From Muribaculaceae bacterium (GTDB taxonomy: Bacteria > Bacteroidota > Bacteroidia > Bacteroidales > Muribaculaceae), in contig JAFSCJ010000005.1 in assembly GCA_017436845.1 (NCBI GenBank), positions 186,001-250,000 of the forward strand: a DNA stretch of 64,000 nt, written 5' to 3'. Made by a program: the position numbers and the translations under genes. Shown here in pieces: positions 9,252 to 16,836 of the stretch. Under the pieces are notes generated by a model that worked only from the letters and a program-made list of their open reading frames with translations, was not told the DNA's origin and did no database searches. Each line of letters opens with the position of its first letter. Position 1 is the stretch's first letter.

Positions 9252-10448
9252 ATGAAATATCTTATTAGCAGTGTACTTACATTGGCAGTCGCTTTTAATG
9301 CCGTTGCCGACGACAAAATTGTAGAAGCCGATAGCACAGGCTTCAAATTTACCGATGTAAAAGTTGTAAAAACGACCTCAGTAAAAGACCAAAACAAATC
9401 AGGGACATGTTGGTGCTTTGCAGGAACATCTCACTTTGAAGATGAAATCATGAAAGCAGGTGGCGACTCACTCGACCTTTCTGAAATGTTTACAGTGCGT
9501 CAATGCTATTTGGAAAAAGCAATCCGCTATGTGCGCATGTATGGCTCAACAGCATTTTCTCCCGGTGGTAGCATCCTTGATGTTCCCTATGTGTGGGAAA
9601 AATATGGAGCAATACCCGAAGAAGTTTACAACGGTCTTGGATATGGCGAAGAAAAACACACTCATGGAGAACTTCATGCAGTGCTTCAGGCCTATATCAA
9701 ATCAATAAATGCCAACCCAAATAAAAAACTCACTACAGCATGGTTCAAAGGTTTTGAAGGCATTCTTGATGCTTATTTCGGCAAAGTTCCCGAAACATTT
9801 GAATATAATGGCAAAACTTATACTCCTCAATCCTATGCCAAATCTCTCGGATTGTCAATGGACAACTACGTTGCCATTTCTTCATTTACTCACCACCCAT
9901 TCTACAAACCATTTGTGCTTGAAGTTGCCGATAATTGGCTTTGGGGACAATATCAAAATGTCCCAATGGAAGAACTTAAAGCCATCGTTGACAATGCCAT
10001 TGACAACGGATACAGCCTTGTGTGGGCAGCCGATGTGAGCGAAGGCGGGTTTAAATGGCGCAAGGGATATGCAGTTATGCCAAAAGGTAAAGGCGAGGGC
10101 GATATGGATGCAACCGAACTTGCTCGTTGGGTAAAGCTCTCTGACAAAGACCGCCAAGATTCAAAATATGACATTAAGGGTCCGGTTGAAGAAGAAACCA
10201 TCACTCAAGAATCTCGTCAAGAAATGTTTGACCGTCTTGAAACAACCGACGACCACGGCATGGTAATCGTAGGTAAAGCTGTTGACCAAGAGGGAAACAA
10301 ATACTATAAGGTTAAAAACTCATGGGACACCAACCAAGTCTATGATGGTTATTTCTATGTTTCAGAGCCTTATTTCTATGCAAAGACTCTTAGCATCTTA
10401 GTAAACAAAAAAGCAATCCCCTCCGACATTGCCAAAAAGATGAAATAA
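9252..10448 (+). CDS. Exported C1-family aminopeptidase (bleomycin hydrolase/PepC type)
   Basis: This papain-fold cysteine peptidase of 398 residues has a cleavable signal peptide (MKYLISSVLTLAVAFNAVAD), so it acts outside the cytoplasm. That is unlike the classical cytosolic PepC. The active-site cysteine is in KSGTCWCFAG (C53), the histidine in DDHGMVIVG (H335) and the asparagine in VKNSWD (N356), in the usual order and spacing. The family forms self-compartmentalised hexamers that trim N-terminal residues from peptides. Peptide degradation in the periplasm or at the surface is the likely role. It is monocistronic, with a promoter box 20 bp upstream and a clear terminator downstream. Confidence 0.88.
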   Translation: MKYLISSVLTLAVAFNAVADDKIVEADSTGFKFTDVKVVKTTSVKDQNKSGTCWCFAGTSHFEDEIMKAGGDSLDLSEMFTVRQCYLEKAIRYVRMYGSTAFSPGGSILDVPYVWEKYGAIPEEVYNGLGYGEEKHTHGELHAVLQAYIKSINANPNKKLTTAWFKGFEGILDAYFGKVPETFEYNGKTYTPQSYAKSLGLSMDNYVAISSFTHHPFYKPFVLEVADNWLWGQYQNVPMEELKAIVDNAIDNGYSLVWAADVSEGGFKWRKGYAVMPKGKGEGDMDATELARWVKLSDKDRQDSKYDIKGPVEEETITQESRQEMFDRLETTDDHGMVIVGKAVDQEGNKYYKVKNSWDTNQVYDGYFYVSEPYFYAKTLSILVNKKAIPSDIAKKMK

Positions 10449-10463
10449 TCAATCTTTCCGCAT

Positions 10464-10497
10464 AAAAAAATAGCAGATAATCTGCTATTTTTTTTAT
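10464..10497 (+). terminator. Intrinsic terminator of the C1 peptidase gene
   Basis: TAGCAGA at 10471-10477 pairs with TCTGCTA at 10481-10487, extended by an A-run and T-run on either side. Confidence 0.9.
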
Positions 10498-10565
10498 AAT
10501 CATTTAATACTCATCTCATTTATTGTTCAAATTCCTCTTTTTTATATACAAACGTTAATTCTTTT

Positions 10566-10598
10566 TTTGCCATAAGTCGCATTTTTTAGTTACCTTTG
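10566..10598 (+). promoter_or_regulatory. Promoter of the secreted-protein operon
   Basis: TTTG at 10566-10569 is followed by a 21-bp spacer and TACCTTTG at 10591-10598, an exact Bacteroidetes promoter. The leader is about 45 nt. Confidence 0.75.
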
Positions 10599-10648
10599 CG
10601 CTCTTATTAAAAAAAATACCTCATATTTATTCTATTAATTTAAAATTT

Positions 10649-12310
10649 ATGAAAAATTTCTACTCTAAATTTGTTAAAGCAACAATCGCTTTAGTTACAT
10701 TATTTGGAATTAGTATCTCTGCCAATGCCGAAACAATTACAATATGTGATGGTACCGACGAGAATAAATACATTCCATTCTATTTCTACTATTTGGATAA
10801 TGCATCAGCGACATCACAAGTAATCTATCCTGCATCAGAATTAGAAGCTATCAAAGGGAAACAAATTACAGGTCTCAAATTCTATAATGCCGGATACTCT
10901 AACGCATGGAATTCAAATATGGCAGTTTCATTGGGTGAAGTTGAATTTTCTTCACTTGCCGAAGACAATGAAGCTTATATATCTGCCGATTTTAAAGAAG
11001 GATTTAATGGCGCTGTTTCAGGCGATGAAACAATGAACACTCTTGAATTCACTTTATCAACACCAATTGCTTATACAGGTCAAAACCTTGTTGTTGAGAT
11101 CAAAAATACCGTTACCGGTAGTACTTATATGCAAATCCCTTTTTATGGGAAAGCGATAGAAGGGCAAATAAATGCTACATACGGATATAATTCTTCATTT
11201 AAGTATAATCAAGGATTCCTTCCAAAAGTCACTATCACTTATGAAGATGTTGCTCAATATGGAGCTAAAGTTTCTACTGAAAATGTAAATTTTTCAACAA
11301 TCTTCACTAATGAAACATCTGTTAAAGAATTTACAATTACTAACACCGGCGCCTCTGACTTGACTGGAACAATTTCAGGCATGGAAGCACCTTTCTCTGT
11401 AGAAGAAACTACTATAAACATTCCTTCTTTAACATCTGTAACTATTCCTGTTACATTTGCTCCAACAATCGATGGTACATACAACCAAACTTTGTCAATC
11501 GATTTAGGCGAAGCAGGCAAATTTGAGGTTAATTTGACAGGAACATCAATGACTGCTCCAACTGGCTATCAACAAGCATTTGATGTTGAAGACAAATCAC
11601 TTCCTGAAAAATGGATAGGCTATAACATCAAAAGCACTTATGATTATGACATATACGACTATGTTTATGAATTATCAGAAATCCACAACGATTATTTCGT
11701 TAGCACCGAAATTGATGGCACTAAAGCAATAACTATCTACGAAAATGCAAATCCTCGTCGTGAATACCCAAGCCAATATTCTATCTACATGATTTCTCCC
11801 ATTGTTTCTGGTAATATTATGATTACTGCACGTGGAACATATTCAGAATACACTACAGGGGACGTAAAAGCATACAAAGCAGTAGAGAATTCTGACGGCT
11901 CATTTACTATTGACGAAAATCCCATAGAAATCACTTGGGCACCAACATTCACAAATACAGAATGGTGTAATGGTATTTTCTCGTTAAACGAAAAATCTCG
12001 CATTGCAATATTTATGTCTTATAGTGCTGTTTCAATGTTTGCCGCAGATAAACTTGAAACAACAACATCAATCGAAAACATCGTAAGCGAAGGTTCAACA
12101 TCTTGCGTTCTTCAAGGTAACACTCTTGTTGTAAATTCTGATTGCATCGTAAAAGACTATCAAATAGTTTCCACTTGTGGAAATATTATTGCAACAGACG
12201 TGATAAACAATAATTCTGCACAAGTTAGCTTTAGTTATCCAGCAGGTCTATACATAGTTAAGTTAGCAACAGAAAACGGTGTTTCAACACACAAAGTTCT
12301 AAGTAAATAA
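10649..12310 (+). CDS. Secreted Ig-like domain protein with T9SS-type C-terminal tail
   Basis: The 553-residue protein begins with a signal peptide (to about SANA, residue 27). An N-terminal beta-rich region (about 28-195) follows, with the phrase QVIYPASELEAIKGKQITGL, common in Bacteroidales surface proteins. Residues about 205-305 form an ASPM/SPD-2/Hydin-like Ig domain (FTITNTGASDLTG ... VTFAPTIDG). A third beta-rich region follows. The last 65 residues (IVKDYQIVSTCGNIIATD ... GLYIVKLATENG) resemble a Por-secretion type A sorting tail ending in KVLSK. I infer export by T9SS and attachment to the cell surface. No catalytic motif is seen, and adhesion or binding is a guess. It shares its transcript with the leucine-rich repeat gene that starts 2 bp after its stop. 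Confidence 0.75.
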   Translation: MKNFYSKFVKATIALVTLFGISISANAETITICDGTDENKYIPFYFYYLDNASATSQVIYPASELEAIKGKQITGLKFYNAGYSNAWNSNMAVSLGEVEFSSLAEDNEAYISADFKEGFNGAVSGDETMNTLEFTLSTPIAYTGQNLVVEIKNTVTGSTYMQIPFYGKAIEGQINATYGYNSSFKYNQGFLPKVTITYEDVAQYGAKVSTENVNFSTIFTNETSVKEFTITNTGASDLTGTISGMEAPFSVEETTINIPSLTSVTIPVTFAPTIDGTYNQTLSIDLGEAGKFEVNLTGTSMTAPTGYQQAFDVEDKSLPEKWIGYNIKSTYDYDIYDYVYELSEIHNDYFVSTEIDGTKAITIYENANPRREYPSQYSIYMISPIVSGNIMITARGTYSEYTTGDVKAYKAVENSDGSFTIDENPIEITWAPTFTNTEWCNGIFSLNEKSRIAIFMSYSAVSMFAADKLETTTSIENIVSEGSTSCVLQGNTLVVNSDCIVKDYQIVSTCGNIIATDVINNNSAQVSFSYPAGLYIVKLATENGVSTHKVLSK

Positions 12311-12312
12311 TC

Positions 12313-13953
12313 ATGAGACATTTGATACTATCATTCATACTTGGTTGCGTTTGTTTTATTTCAAACGCAGCCATTGGCGATGAATTTACTCTAAATGGGA
12401 TAACTTACGTTATTAAATCGGAAAACACTGTTGGTGTATCATCTGCATCTAATGACATTGTTGATTGCTCTATTCCTGAAATCGCAACTAATAATAGTAT
12501 TAACTATACTGTTGTTTCTATTGAGAAAGATGCTTTCTATTGGAGTAACGTCAAAAACATATCTCTACCTAACTCAATAACAACAATAGGATATGGTGCA
12601 TTCCGTAGCTCTCCTTTAGCATCAATTTCTTTACCTTCAAACTTAACTGCAATTGGAGAATATGCATTCTATAAAACAGAGTTGGCATCAATCACTATCC
12701 CTGAAGGGATTACTGCAATCGAAGCATCAACATTCTCTCAATGTACTTATTTAACAGAAATAAATCTACCAAGCACATTGCAAAAGATAGGACAAGGAGC
12801 TTTCTATAAATGTAGTTTGACTACTCTAAACATCCCTACATCATGCACCACACTTGGAATGTATGCATTTGAACATTGTTCTGCACTTGTACAAATAACC
12901 CTTCCAAATGGATTGACAGAGATCCCAATGGGATTATTTCAAGATTGCACTTCATTAACACAAATCACTATCCCTGAAAGCGTTACGACAATCAAGGAAG
13001 CAGCATTTCAAAATACAGGGCTAACAGCAATACATTTCCCTAAAAATGTCAATGCTATCCAAGCAAATTCCTTCAATGATACTCAGTTGTCAACAATCAG
13101 TGTTGCTAATGACAATAGTACATTTACTATAATTGATGGAGCATTATATACCTCCGATAAACGTTTCATATATCTATATCCTCGTATTACTGAGACTAAG
13201 AAATATGATATCATTGATGGTTGCGTTGCTGTGTGGGGTGGAGCATTCTATGGATGTGATATTAAAACTGTTACATTTCCTAACAATTTCATCGGAATTG
13301 ACGCATTCAGTTTCTGCTATTCTCAATTAGAATCAGTTGAATTACCTAATTCGATTGAAGCAATTTGGGAACAAGCATTTGCAGGTACTAAACTCACTAC
13401 AATCACTATTCCAGAAGGAGTAACCCAACTTACTGATGCTGTTCTTGCCGATTGCCAAAAACTCTCTACTATTACTCTTCCAAGCAAATTAACAGCAGTA
13501 GGAAACCGCGCATTTTTCAGATGTACTGCCTTGACAACCATCAATTGCTTAGGATCGACACCATCAGAATTTGACGCATGGGAAACATATACAGATCCAT
13601 TCTATGGCGTTGATTGCTCTAAAATAACTATTAAGTGTCCTACCTCATCAGTAGAAGATTATAAACTAAGCGAATGGGGAGATTTCTTCACCAATATAGA
13701 AGGAACTGATTTTAATGGAGTTGAAGACAACTTCATCAAAGATATTGCAATAACAACCAATAATGGCATTATAGCCATTGACCTTTCTAATGGGGTAAAT
13801 TGCAACATATCGATTTCTAACCTTAACGGAATTGTTTTATACAACATCACAAACGTTCAAAACAATTTCATCACAGAAAATCTTCCTCACGGCATTTATA
13901 TTGTTTCAATCCAAAATGCCCGATCTACCATTGTGAAGAAAGTAATAATATAA
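12313..13953 (+). CDS. BspA-like leucine-rich repeat surface protein with T9SS-type tail
   Basis: The 546-residue protein has a signal peptide (MRHLILSFILGCVCFISNAA). Residues about 70-440 are a ladder of LRR_5 (BspA/TpLRR) repeats with the period LxxIxLPxxLxxIGxxAFxxC. Clear examples are NSITTIGYGAFRSSPLASI and STLQKIGQGAFYKCSLTTL. The C-terminus (about 475-546, ending SIQNARSTIVKKVII) is a type A-like sorting tail. BspA-type proteins of oral and gut Bacteroidales bind host matrix or other bacteria. Such a binding role is inferred here. It lies 2 bp behind the Ig-like gene in a two-gene operon, suggesting the two proteins are displayed together. Confidence 0.85.
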   Translation: MRHLILSFILGCVCFISNAAIGDEFTLNGITYVIKSENTVGVSSASNDIVDCSIPEIATNNSINYTVVSIEKDAFYWSNVKNISLPNSITTIGYGAFRSSPLASISLPSNLTAIGEYAFYKTELASITIPEGITAIEASTFSQCTYLTEINLPSTLQKIGQGAFYKCSLTTLNIPTSCTTLGMYAFEHCSALVQITLPNGLTEIPMGLFQDCTSLTQITIPESVTTIKEAAFQNTGLTAIHFPKNVNAIQANSFNDTQLSTISVANDNSTFTIIDGALYTSDKRFIYLYPRITETKKYDIIDGCVAVWGGAFYGCDIKTVTFPNNFIGIDAFSFCYSQLESVELPNSIEAIWEQAFAGTKLTTITIPEGVTQLTDAVLADCQKLSTITLPSKLTAVGNRAFFRCTALTTINCLGSTPSEFDAWETYTDPFYGVDCSKITIKCPTSSVEDYKLSEWGDFFTNIEGTDFNGVEDNFIKDIAITTNNGIIAIDLSNGVNCNISISNLNGIVLYNITNVQNNFITENLPHGIYIVSIQNARSTIVKKVII

Positions 13954-13969
13954 TTAATATCTGAATCTA

Positions 13970-14008
13970 CGAAGAGACGGCGCCATTGGCGCCGTCTCTT
14001 CGTTTGTT
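13970..14008 (+). terminator. Strong GC-rich terminator between convergent genes
   Basis: A 16-bp perfect palindrome arm (13970-13985 against 13987-14002) contains GACGGCGCC. It is followed by TTTGTTTTATATTA on the plus strand. The minus-strand side has no clear T-run. Confidence 0.85.
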
Positions 14009-14824
14009 TTATATTATGATTTGTTGGGCAGTGTGGAAAATTGTGATATTTGGATGATTGGATAATAACTGTTTAGCTTTATCTCCGGTACAATGCCCCA
14101 CATAAAATTTCGTTTCTGGTGTATAATGCTCTATATCATCACCAAATTGTGCAACTTCATCATCAGTCCAATCGCCATCTACAAAATGCAATCCACCTAT
14201 AAATGCCACAACTCTATCCTCTTTTGTAAATTGGCGGCACGACTCAATAATATTCATCACTCCACAATGCGAACATGACGAGATTATCACCAATCCTGCA
14301 TCAGTTTTTACTGCAATCGACAATTCATGAGAAAAATCATCCCTCCCATCATCTTTCATTAAAAAACGATTCCCTTGCGGGACAGAATAATAATTACACT
14401 CACATTTTACAATCGCAATATTTTCACTCACCCGGCGACTTTCATTAATAGTAAGCAATCGGCTATTAAAGTCTGTTACTAAACTCTGTTGAGTGCTGAT
14501 GTCTCTCTTTGCTCCATGTCGAGTGGAGTAGTACCTGTGAGCCATCACATCTCCCGACAGATAGACAGGAACATTGGCATAGGAGTGCAAAAAATCTTCC
14601 AATCCACCGGTGTGGTCGTTGTGCCCATGAGATACCACTGCAAAATCCACTGATTGCAAGTCAACCCCCATGAGCAAAGCATTTTCGCGATAGCCCGCTG
14701 TCAAGCCCATGTCGCAAAGGAAACTCACATCACCACAATCGGCATATACAGATAACCCATGCTCGCATTTCAAGCATGGGTTATCTATTGAGGGGCAATT
14801 ATCTATTAGTATTGCTATTCTCAT
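14009..14824 (-). CDS. Metallo-beta-lactamase-fold hydrolase
   Basis: The 271-residue protein carries the zinc motif SHGHNDHTGG (H66, H68, D70, H71). Further metal-site segments are SSCSHCGVMNI and GGLHFVDGDW. This pattern fits the MJ0301-like branch of the MBL superfamily, often annotated as 7,8-dihydropterin-6-methyl-4-(beta-D-ribofuranosyl)aminobenzene phosphate synthase-related. It has no signal peptide and is cytoplasmic. The true substrate of bacterial members is poorly known. It is the last gene of a three-gene unit, 3 bp after a small exported protein. Length agrees with the family. Confidence 0.8.
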   Translation of the reverse strand: MRIAILIDNCPSIDNPCLKCEHGLSVYADCGDVSFLCDMGLTAGYRENALLMGVDLQSVDFAVVSHGHNDHTGGLEDFLHSYANVPVYLSGDVMAHRYYSTRHGAKRDISTQQSLVTDFNSRLLTINESRRVSENIAIVKCECNYYSVPQGNRFLMKDDGRDDFSHELSIAVKTDAGLVIISSCSHCGVMNIIESCRQFTKEDRVVAFIGGLHFVDGDWTDDEVAQFGDDIEHYTPETKFYVGHCTGDKAKQLLSNHPNITIFHTAQQIII

Positions 14825-14827
14825 AAA

Positions 14828-15289
14828 TTATTCGCCGGGAACAATCTTGGTAAGGTACCACTTTCCGCCGTTGCGCTTGAATTCAAATGTGTGAGTATAG
14901 TAAGAATCCATCCACCCACAATCAAGATGCACTGTACCCCATTGCATCTCACCCCACATTTGGTAAAACAACTCACCCTCTTCAGCATCTTCCTTTTGGA
15001 ACGGATGTTTTGCTTCAAAGTTTGATGGAACGAGCAAGTCCTTATATTCAGTCGCTTGTGCAGCTGTCAAACGTATGCGCGAATTCATAAACTCCTCATC
15101 AGAAGCAAATTTTTTTATAAACTCACTGAAAGCCTCGCCTTGGTTCCATGCTTCTGAGGCATCTTGCATCAATTCGACGCTCTCATTGATGTCAATTATA
15201 TAATTCTTGATTATATCTTCTTGCGACATTTGCGCATAACCCATAGTAGCAAGCATCACACCTGCCATCAATAAAATAATTCTTTTCAT
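14828..15289 (-). CDS. Small exported protein of unknown function
   Basis: The 153-residue protein starts with a signal peptide (MKRIILLMAGVMLATMGYAQ). The mature part is alpha-helical and acidic, ending in a beta hairpin-like segment (FEFKRNGGKWYLTKIV). That ending is typical of NTF2-like or DUF4348-type small secreted proteins of Bacteroidales, but I am not certain of the family. It sits between a small membrane protein (20 bp upstream) and the MBL hydrolase (3 bp downstream), so co-transcription is likely. No catalytic motif is visible. Confidence 0.7.
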   Translation of the reverse strand: MKRIILLMAGVMLATMGYAQMSQEDIIKNYIIDINESVELMQDASEAWNQGEAFSEFIKKFASDEEFMNSRIRLTAAQATEYKDLLVPSNFEAKHPFQKEDAEEGELFYQMWGEMQWGTVHLDCGWMDSYYTHTFEFKRNGGKWYLTKIVPGE

Positions 15290-15309
15290 CTTTTATTCCC
15301 TTCTAAAAC

Positions 15310-15561
15310 TTATGAAACCGCAGCAGCCACACCTGCTATTGCACCTAATAGAGCTACTATTATAATTACTCCAATGAATGATATCACTAAACCGGCAATT
15401 GCCAAACCGCGGGGACTCTTAAACACCCCAATAAAAGAAAATAATGCTCCAAGGAACCATAAAATCCAATTCACGATGGGAACCCAACATCCTAAAAGTG
15501 CAAGCAAAGCCAATATAAATCCAGCTGTTCCGAGACCATTACTATTTCCATTATTTCCCAT
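15310..15561 (-). CDS. Small two-segment membrane protein (DUF4190-like)
   Basis: The 83-residue protein begins with a polar GNNGNSNG stretch. It then has two long hydrophobic segments (about 11-45 and 51-80) joined by the loop FKSPRGLAIAG. The arrangement GxxxALLALLGCWVPxVNWILWFLG then SPRGLAIAGLVISFIG is typical of DUF4190-like inner-membrane proteins. Its role is unknown. It heads the transcription unit that continues into the small exported protein and the MBL hydrolase, with a promoter box 64 bp upstream. Confidence 0.75.
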   Translation of the reverse strand: MGNNGNSNGLGTAGFILALLALLGCWVPIVNWILWFLGALFSFIGVFKSPRGLAIAGLVISFIGVIIIVALLGAIAGVAAAVS

Positions 15562-15624
15562 AACAATTTATTTTTAATGTAATTAATTCACTATGCGACA
15601 GTATCTGCCGTCATAACTATAACA

Positions 15625-15632
15625 CAAATATA
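15625..15632 (-). promoter_or_regulatory. -7 promoter box of the small membrane protein operon
   Basis: The minus strand reads TATATTTG, matching TAnnTTTG. The leader would be about 60 nt. Confidence 0.55.
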
Positions 15633-15685
15633 GGAATATTTTATTTATTCCTACACATTTTTTGTATTAAAAACAAAAGCGAGAT

Positions 15686-16660
15686 TTAAATGTCACGATG
15701 AATGATGTAATCAAAGATGTCAATAAATGACTGACGTGCATCGTTATTAGGAAGGTGATCCATTATCGCTATTGCTTGTGTACGCAAACGTGCCATAGCC
15801 TTATAGGCATATTCGATACCTCCGTTAGCCTTGGCATACTCTATCAATGTTGCAATCTCTTCAGTTGAGAGCTGTTCTTTGCGAGAGAGTTCAAGCATCT
15901 CTTTGTGTCCGGACAAGTCTTCACGCAACAAAACGCTCAATAGAGGCAATGTGATTTTACCTTCGCGAAGGTCGTTTCCTGTGGGTTTCCCTATCTTTTC
16001 GTCTTCAAAATAATCAAAAATGTCATCGCGAATTTGGAAGCACATTCCCAACAATTCAGCAAACTGACGCAAGCGTGCGATATCTTCATCAGAAGCTTTT
16101 ACCGCATATCCCCCCATTGCAACACACGACATGAACAACGATGCCGTTTTAGCCTTGATTACGTTGAAATAAGCCTCCTCGTTCAAGATGTGAGTTTGTG
16201 CATTATAGATTTGGTCTATTTCGCCCAATGACAAGATCGAACCGAGTTCAGAAAGGGACTTAATGATGCGCACATCTCCGGTGCTTATTGCCTGAGACAA
16301 TGACGCCGACACAAAATAGTCCCCTACAAGCACAGCAATGTGATTGTCCCAAATGCTATTTATCGTAGGATTTTTGCGACGCTCTTTGGTGTCATCAACC
16401 ACATCATCGTGAATCAACGATGCATTGTGAAGCATTTCAACTGCTGCAGCTGCCGAAATTACATCTTTGTTTATCTCGCCAAACATCTTGGCGCTCAGCA
16501 TCACGAGGATTGGGCGTATCTGTTTCCCTTTGGTCTTAAGATAAGTCTCTACAATTTGGTTCATCAGCTCATTTGACGTAGCAAGAGACTCAACGATGGT
16601 TTCGTTGAGAACTTTTAGCTCAGGAGCGATAGACTTTTGTATTGATTCTAATGCAGACAT
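15686..16660 (-). CDS. ispB: Polyprenyl diphosphate synthase (octaprenyl type)
   Basis: The 324-residue trans-isoprenyl diphosphate synthase joins isopentenyl diphosphate to an allylic diphosphate to make the side chain of quinones. The first aspartate-rich motif is HDDVVDDTKERRK (D85, D86, D89 region). The second is FQIRDDIFDYFEDE, followed by the conserved GKPTGNDLREGKITLPLL. Length and the long-chain type sequence favour the IspB/HepT group making the menaquinone tail rather than farnesyl diphosphate synthase. Product length cannot be set from sequence alone. It is cytoplasmic. It is divergent from polA across a 176-bp gap. Confidence 0.88.
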   Translation of the reverse strand: MSALESIQKSIAPELKVLNETIVESLATSNELMNQIVETYLKTKGKQIRPILVMLSAKMFGEINKDVISAAAAVEMLHNASLIHDDVVDDTKERRKNPTINSIWDNHIAVLVGDYFVSASLSQAISTGDVRIIKSLSELGSILSLGEIDQIYNAQTHILNEEAYFNVIKAKTASLFMSCVAMGGYAVKASDEDIARLRQFAELLGMCFQIRDDIFDYFEDEKIGKPTGNDLREGKITLPLLSVLLREDLSGHKEMLELSRKEQLSTEEIATLIEYAKANGGIEYAYKAMARLRTQAIAIMDHLPNNDARQSFIDIFDYIIHRDI

Positions 16661-16676
16661 ATCTCTATATAATTTG

Positions 16677-16684
16677 CAAAATTA
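16677..16684 (-). promoter_or_regulatory. Possible -7 promoter box of ispB
   Basis: The minus strand reads TAATTTTG, matching TAnnTTTG, 17 bp before the ATG. It implies a leader of about 11 nt. No clear box was found for polA on the other side of the gap. Confidence 0.45.
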
Positions 16685-16836
16685 GCAAAACTTACAATAC
16701 AATTGCGATTAAATAATATAAAAAGCTATTTTTATGTGATATTTGCTAACTTTTTAAGCACCAAAAGTTCTTTTTATTACAAAAAACTGCATGATAATTA
16801 CTAATTTTATCGGAAATTTATAATCTTATTTCCACA

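Noticed and set aside
13970..14002. GC-rich palindrome as a regulatory operator
   Set aside because: Its position between convergent genes and the following T-rich run fit a terminator better.
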